From DATMXS01 sp050260275 (GTDB lineage: Bacteria > Acidobacteriota > Terriglobia > Bryobacterales > Bryobacteraceae), in assembly GCA_050260275.1 (NCBI GenBank), contig JBLNBX010000268.1, positions 1 through 16,104 of the forward strand: a stretch of 16,104 nucleotides of DNA. Reading direction: 5' to 3'. Made by a program: the position numbers and the translations under genes. The notes beneath the pieces are model-generated. The model saw only the letters and a program-made list of their open reading frames with translations. It did no database searches and was not told the origin of the DNA. This document shows, one piece after another, positions 14,243 through 16,104 of this stretch; position 1 is the first letter of the stretch, and each line of letters starts with the position of its first letter.

Positions 14243-15139
14243 TCAGGGGATTGCTTGTGTGCCATCCAGCTTCGACCCGCTCAACACCGCCCACAGCAAC
14301 CCAAAGCGGAGCCCGAACAGCGCCCTCAGCGCCACGCCTATGCGCAGCTTCAGGCCGATCGCGAACCCGTAGTGTTTGGAGGCGAACGTCATGGCGCCCG
14401 AGACCCAGTCCGAGGCGAGCAGCGATTTGACCTCCCCCGGCGCATCGGCGAACGGGCCGGGCTCCGGGTGCAGCGTGCAACGGATACCGGGGTCAATCAG
14501 CATCGTACGGTTCGCGCGCCTGATCTGCATGGCCAGTTCGGCATCACCCCAGGTTTCGGCGTAGCGCTCGTCAATGTAACGGAGGCCCTTAGGGAAGTAG
14601 CCGCGCACCAGGAGCGCCGTGAAGCCTGCGAACTCTACGGCCACTGGGCCATCGTCCAGTGTGGGCGCTTCCGCCGTCGCGAAAGAGCCGCGGATCACGA
14701 CATCAGACATCTCCCCTGGGCCCGGCAGCCGGAACAGCTTCGGACTGGGCGTTCCGTCTGGGGCAGTGAGGAGGGGCGCTACCGCCACGGCTGCCGATTC
14801 TGCCTCCAGCCGTTCGGCCAGCGCCGTAACAGCGCCGCCCTGCACCTCCACCCGAGGGTCCAGGAACAGGAACAGCTCCGATTTCGCCGTTCGCATCGCG
14901 ATGTTCAGCGCCTTCGTAAACCCGAAGTTGCGGGGCAGGCGCAGAAAAGTCACGTTCGCGAACTCGTGCTGAATCTCCCGGGTCTCGTCGTGGGAACCGT
15001 TGTCCACGACGATGATCTCGAAGGACTCGCGATCTGGGGATGCCTCCAGGGCCGCGAGACAGCGCCGCAGCGCCGGAGCGCTGTCAAAAGAGACGATCAA
15101 AACGGACACGCGGAGTTGTGGCTGCGTCTCTTCTTCCAT
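14243..15139 (-). CDS. GT2-family glycosyltransferase (rhamnosyltransferase-like)
   Basis: 298 residues, first gene of the three-gene minus-strand operon. The GT-A nucleotide-sugar fold is clear: VSVLIVSFDSAPALRRCL (11-28), EIIVVDNGSHDET (41-53), NFGFTKALNIAM (71-82), AGFTALLVR (171-179) and the acceptor/base region DERYAETWGDAELAMQIRRA (190-209). The family's usual LNPDV or DxD metal-binding turn reads FLDPRVEV (92-99), with Arg where an acidic residue normally sits. A hydrophobic or amphipathic C-terminal stretch (about 258-287) may associate with the membrane. There is no Shine-Dalgarno match before the ATG; a TATGAT ten bases upstream (15149-15154) hints at a leaderless or very short-leader transcript. 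The sugar is unknown. Confidence 0.9.
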   Translation of the reverse strand: MEEETQPQLRVSVLIVSFDSAPALRRCLAALEASPDRESFEIIVVDNGSHDETREIQHEFANVTFLRLPRNFGFTKALNIAMRTAKSELFLFLDPRVEVQGGAVTALAERLEAESAAVAVAPLLTAPDGTPSPKLFRLPGPGEMSDVVIRGSFATAEAPTLDDGPVAVEFAGFTALLVRGYFPKGLRYIDERYAETWGDAELAMQIRRANRTMLIDPGIRCTLHPEPGPFADAPGEVKSLLASDWVSGAMTFASKHYGFAIGLKLRIGVALRALFGLRFGLLWAVLSGSKLDGTQAIP

Positions 15140-15180
15140 CGTTAAGGCATCATAACCTATTGGCCGCTCTCCTCGGCGTT

Positions 15181-15201
15181 CACGCCCTCGGCCGGGGCGT
15201 G
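15181..15201. repeat. Hairpin-forming inverted repeat in the divergent promoter region
   Basis: CACGCCC (15181-15187) pairs perfectly with GGGCGTG (15195-15201) around a 7-nt loop. It lies between the divergent glycan operon and PEP-CTERM gene, next to a longer palindrome. It has no T-run on either side, so a terminator is unlikely. Confidence 0.35.
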
Positions 15202-15216
15202 CTCAACCGCCTCTTA

Positions 15217-15232
15217 TACCTCTGCAGAGGTA
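15217..15232. promoter_or_regulatory. Perfect 16-bp palindrome, candidate operator for the divergent genes
   Basis: TACCTCTGCAGAGGTA is its own reverse complement. It is followed directly by a second palindrome, AGTACGTACT (15232-15241). On the minus strand its end merges with a -10-like TATAAG (plus coordinates 15213-15218), though no good -35 is found. The position, 78 bp from the glycan-operon start and 70 bp from the PEP-CTERM start, suits a shared regulator site. Confidence 0.45.
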
Positions 15233-15301
15233 GTACGTACTGGTTTAAAACACCCGTAAAGCACTATTGAGCGCCGCAGGCAATCTTCCCAGAATGAAGA
15301 T

Positions 15302-16021
15302 ATGAGGTTTGCGGCAATCCTCGGCCTGTTGTGCGCGATACCAGTGTTCGGCGGCCGCATTGACGTGAGCGAGGTATCTCAGATCACGTTGCGGACGGGA
15401 CAGACGCTCGAGGTCGTCTTCTCGGTCGGCTCTCTGCCTTCGGAGATTGGTTTTCAGGCGTTGGGGCCGGCTATGCAATCCTCTGGTATCCAACCACTTC
15501 CGGGGAGTACTGCAAGCTACTACGGCGAATTCCGCTTCGCTGTAGGTATGGGGGCTCTCAACGGTGGCGCCGAGGTGCTTCTGTTCGACCCCGCGGCTTT
15601 CCGGCTGGGACTCGACGCTGGCGAGGCCGTGCTGTTGGCCGGCACTGCGAGCCTGTCCGGCTCGGAACGGGATGTCGCGGTGGTATCTGCCTTGGCTTTT
15701 GCGCCTCCGGCGGACATCTTCGGCGAGGACCTCACCGCGCGCGCGTGGCTGCGGAATCTTGGGCCGGACGTCGTTTTGGGCTTGGGCCCGGGTTACACGA
15801 TGCGCAGCGCAGTCTCAATTCCCGGAGTGCTCGGCGCGGACGGGACGCAAACGGCGGGCGTGGTGCGCTCGGTGTCAATCTATGATCCCGACCCGGCCAC
15901 ACGAGTGACGGCTAATCCGGAGCCGGCCACGCTTGCGCTGATCCCCGCTGCGCTCGTGCTGCTGTTCGCGCTCCGCCGCAGGAATCGAGCGGGGACGTCC
16001 TCCCGCTCTTGCGGTCAGTGA
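15302..16021 (+). CDS. PEP-CTERM sorting-domain protein (exosortase substrate)
   Basis: 239 residues. A signal peptide (MRFAAILGLLCAIPVFGG, 1-18) leads into a Gly/Ala/Val-rich, beta-strand-like region without recognised enzymatic motifs. It contains no cysteine in the mature part except one near the C-terminus. The end is a textbook PEP-CTERM tripartite signal: NPEPAT (205-210), a hydrophobic helix (LALIPAALVLLFAL, 211-224) and an RRRNR cluster, followed by a ten-residue tail. In known systems exosortase cleaves at the PEP motif and the protein goes to the envelope or extracellular polysaccharide matrix. No exosortase gene is in the window. The gene is divergent from a glycan operon, which matches the usual link between PEP-CTERM proteins and exopolysaccharide. 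The function of the mature domain is unknown. The ribosome site is weak (AATGAAGAT). Confidence 0.9.
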   Translation: MRFAAILGLLCAIPVFGGRIDVSEVSQITLRTGQTLEVVFSVGSLPSEIGFQALGPAMQSSGIQPLPGSTASYYGEFRFAVGMGALNGGAEVLLFDPAAFRLGLDAGEAVLLAGTASLSGSERDVAVVSALAFAPPADIFGEDLTARAWLRNLGPDVVLGLGPGYTMRSAVSIPGVLGADGTQTAGVVRSVSIYDPDPATRVTANPEPATLALIPAALVLLFALRRRNRAGTSSRSCGQ

Positions 16022-16104
16022 TGCGCACATGCGCCGCCGCTGAACTTCAATTAATAAGAACTTACACACCGGATGCGTTATTTGCACGTTTGTTCGCGGT
16101 GGCC

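Noticed and set aside
14195..15145. 316-codon plus-strand frame antisense to the GT2 gene
   Set aside because: Shadow; the minus-strand frame carries the GT-A motifs.

Overview
The window is GC-rich, lacks rRNA, tRNA, CRISPR and insertion sequences, and reads as ordinary chromosome. Several features fit an Acidobacteriota genome of the Solibacter/Bryobacter type: several exported esterase-like hydrolases in a row, a PEP-CTERM (exosortase substrate) protein, and frequent GTG/TTG starts. This placement is inference from gene content, not a database match.

Layout: (1) 1-4842, minus strand: an exported hydrolase cut by the left edge, its full-length tandem paralogue (438-2414), a 745-bp gap holding a probable decayed gene (2514-2893), and a Tat-type carboxylesterase (3160-4842). 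(2) 4843-5257, divergent gap. (3) 5258-6604, plus strand: a PurF-family protein. (4) 6777-9070, minus strand: a two-gene operon of a DapA-superfamily aldolase and an FGGY sugar kinase, overlapping by 4 nt. (5) 9232-9477, minus strand: a small ComEA-like helix-hairpin-helix protein with a terminator behind it. (6) 9684-10886, plus strand: an ion transporter of the ArsB/SLC13 superfamily. (7) 10947-15139, minus strand: a three-gene envelope-polysaccharide-type operon (GT2 glycosyltransferase, SAM methyltransferase, large GT-C-like membrane protein). (8) 15302-16021, plus strand and divergent: a PEP-CTERM protein. The last 83 bp hold nothing I recognise.

Themes: the left part looks like extracellular ester or polymer breakdown. 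The middle pair looks like sugar-acid or hydroxy-keto-acid catabolism. The right part looks like surface glycan synthesis beside an exosortase-sorted surface protein.

Two points stand out. The PurF homologue keeps the whole PRPP-binding half and the four Fe-S cysteines of the B. subtilis type, but has lost the N-terminal glutaminase cysteine and other glutaminase residues. The left-end hydrolase appears to be an internally duplicated alpha/beta-hydrolase whose first lobe has lost its nucleophile. All family assignments were made by eye from motifs.
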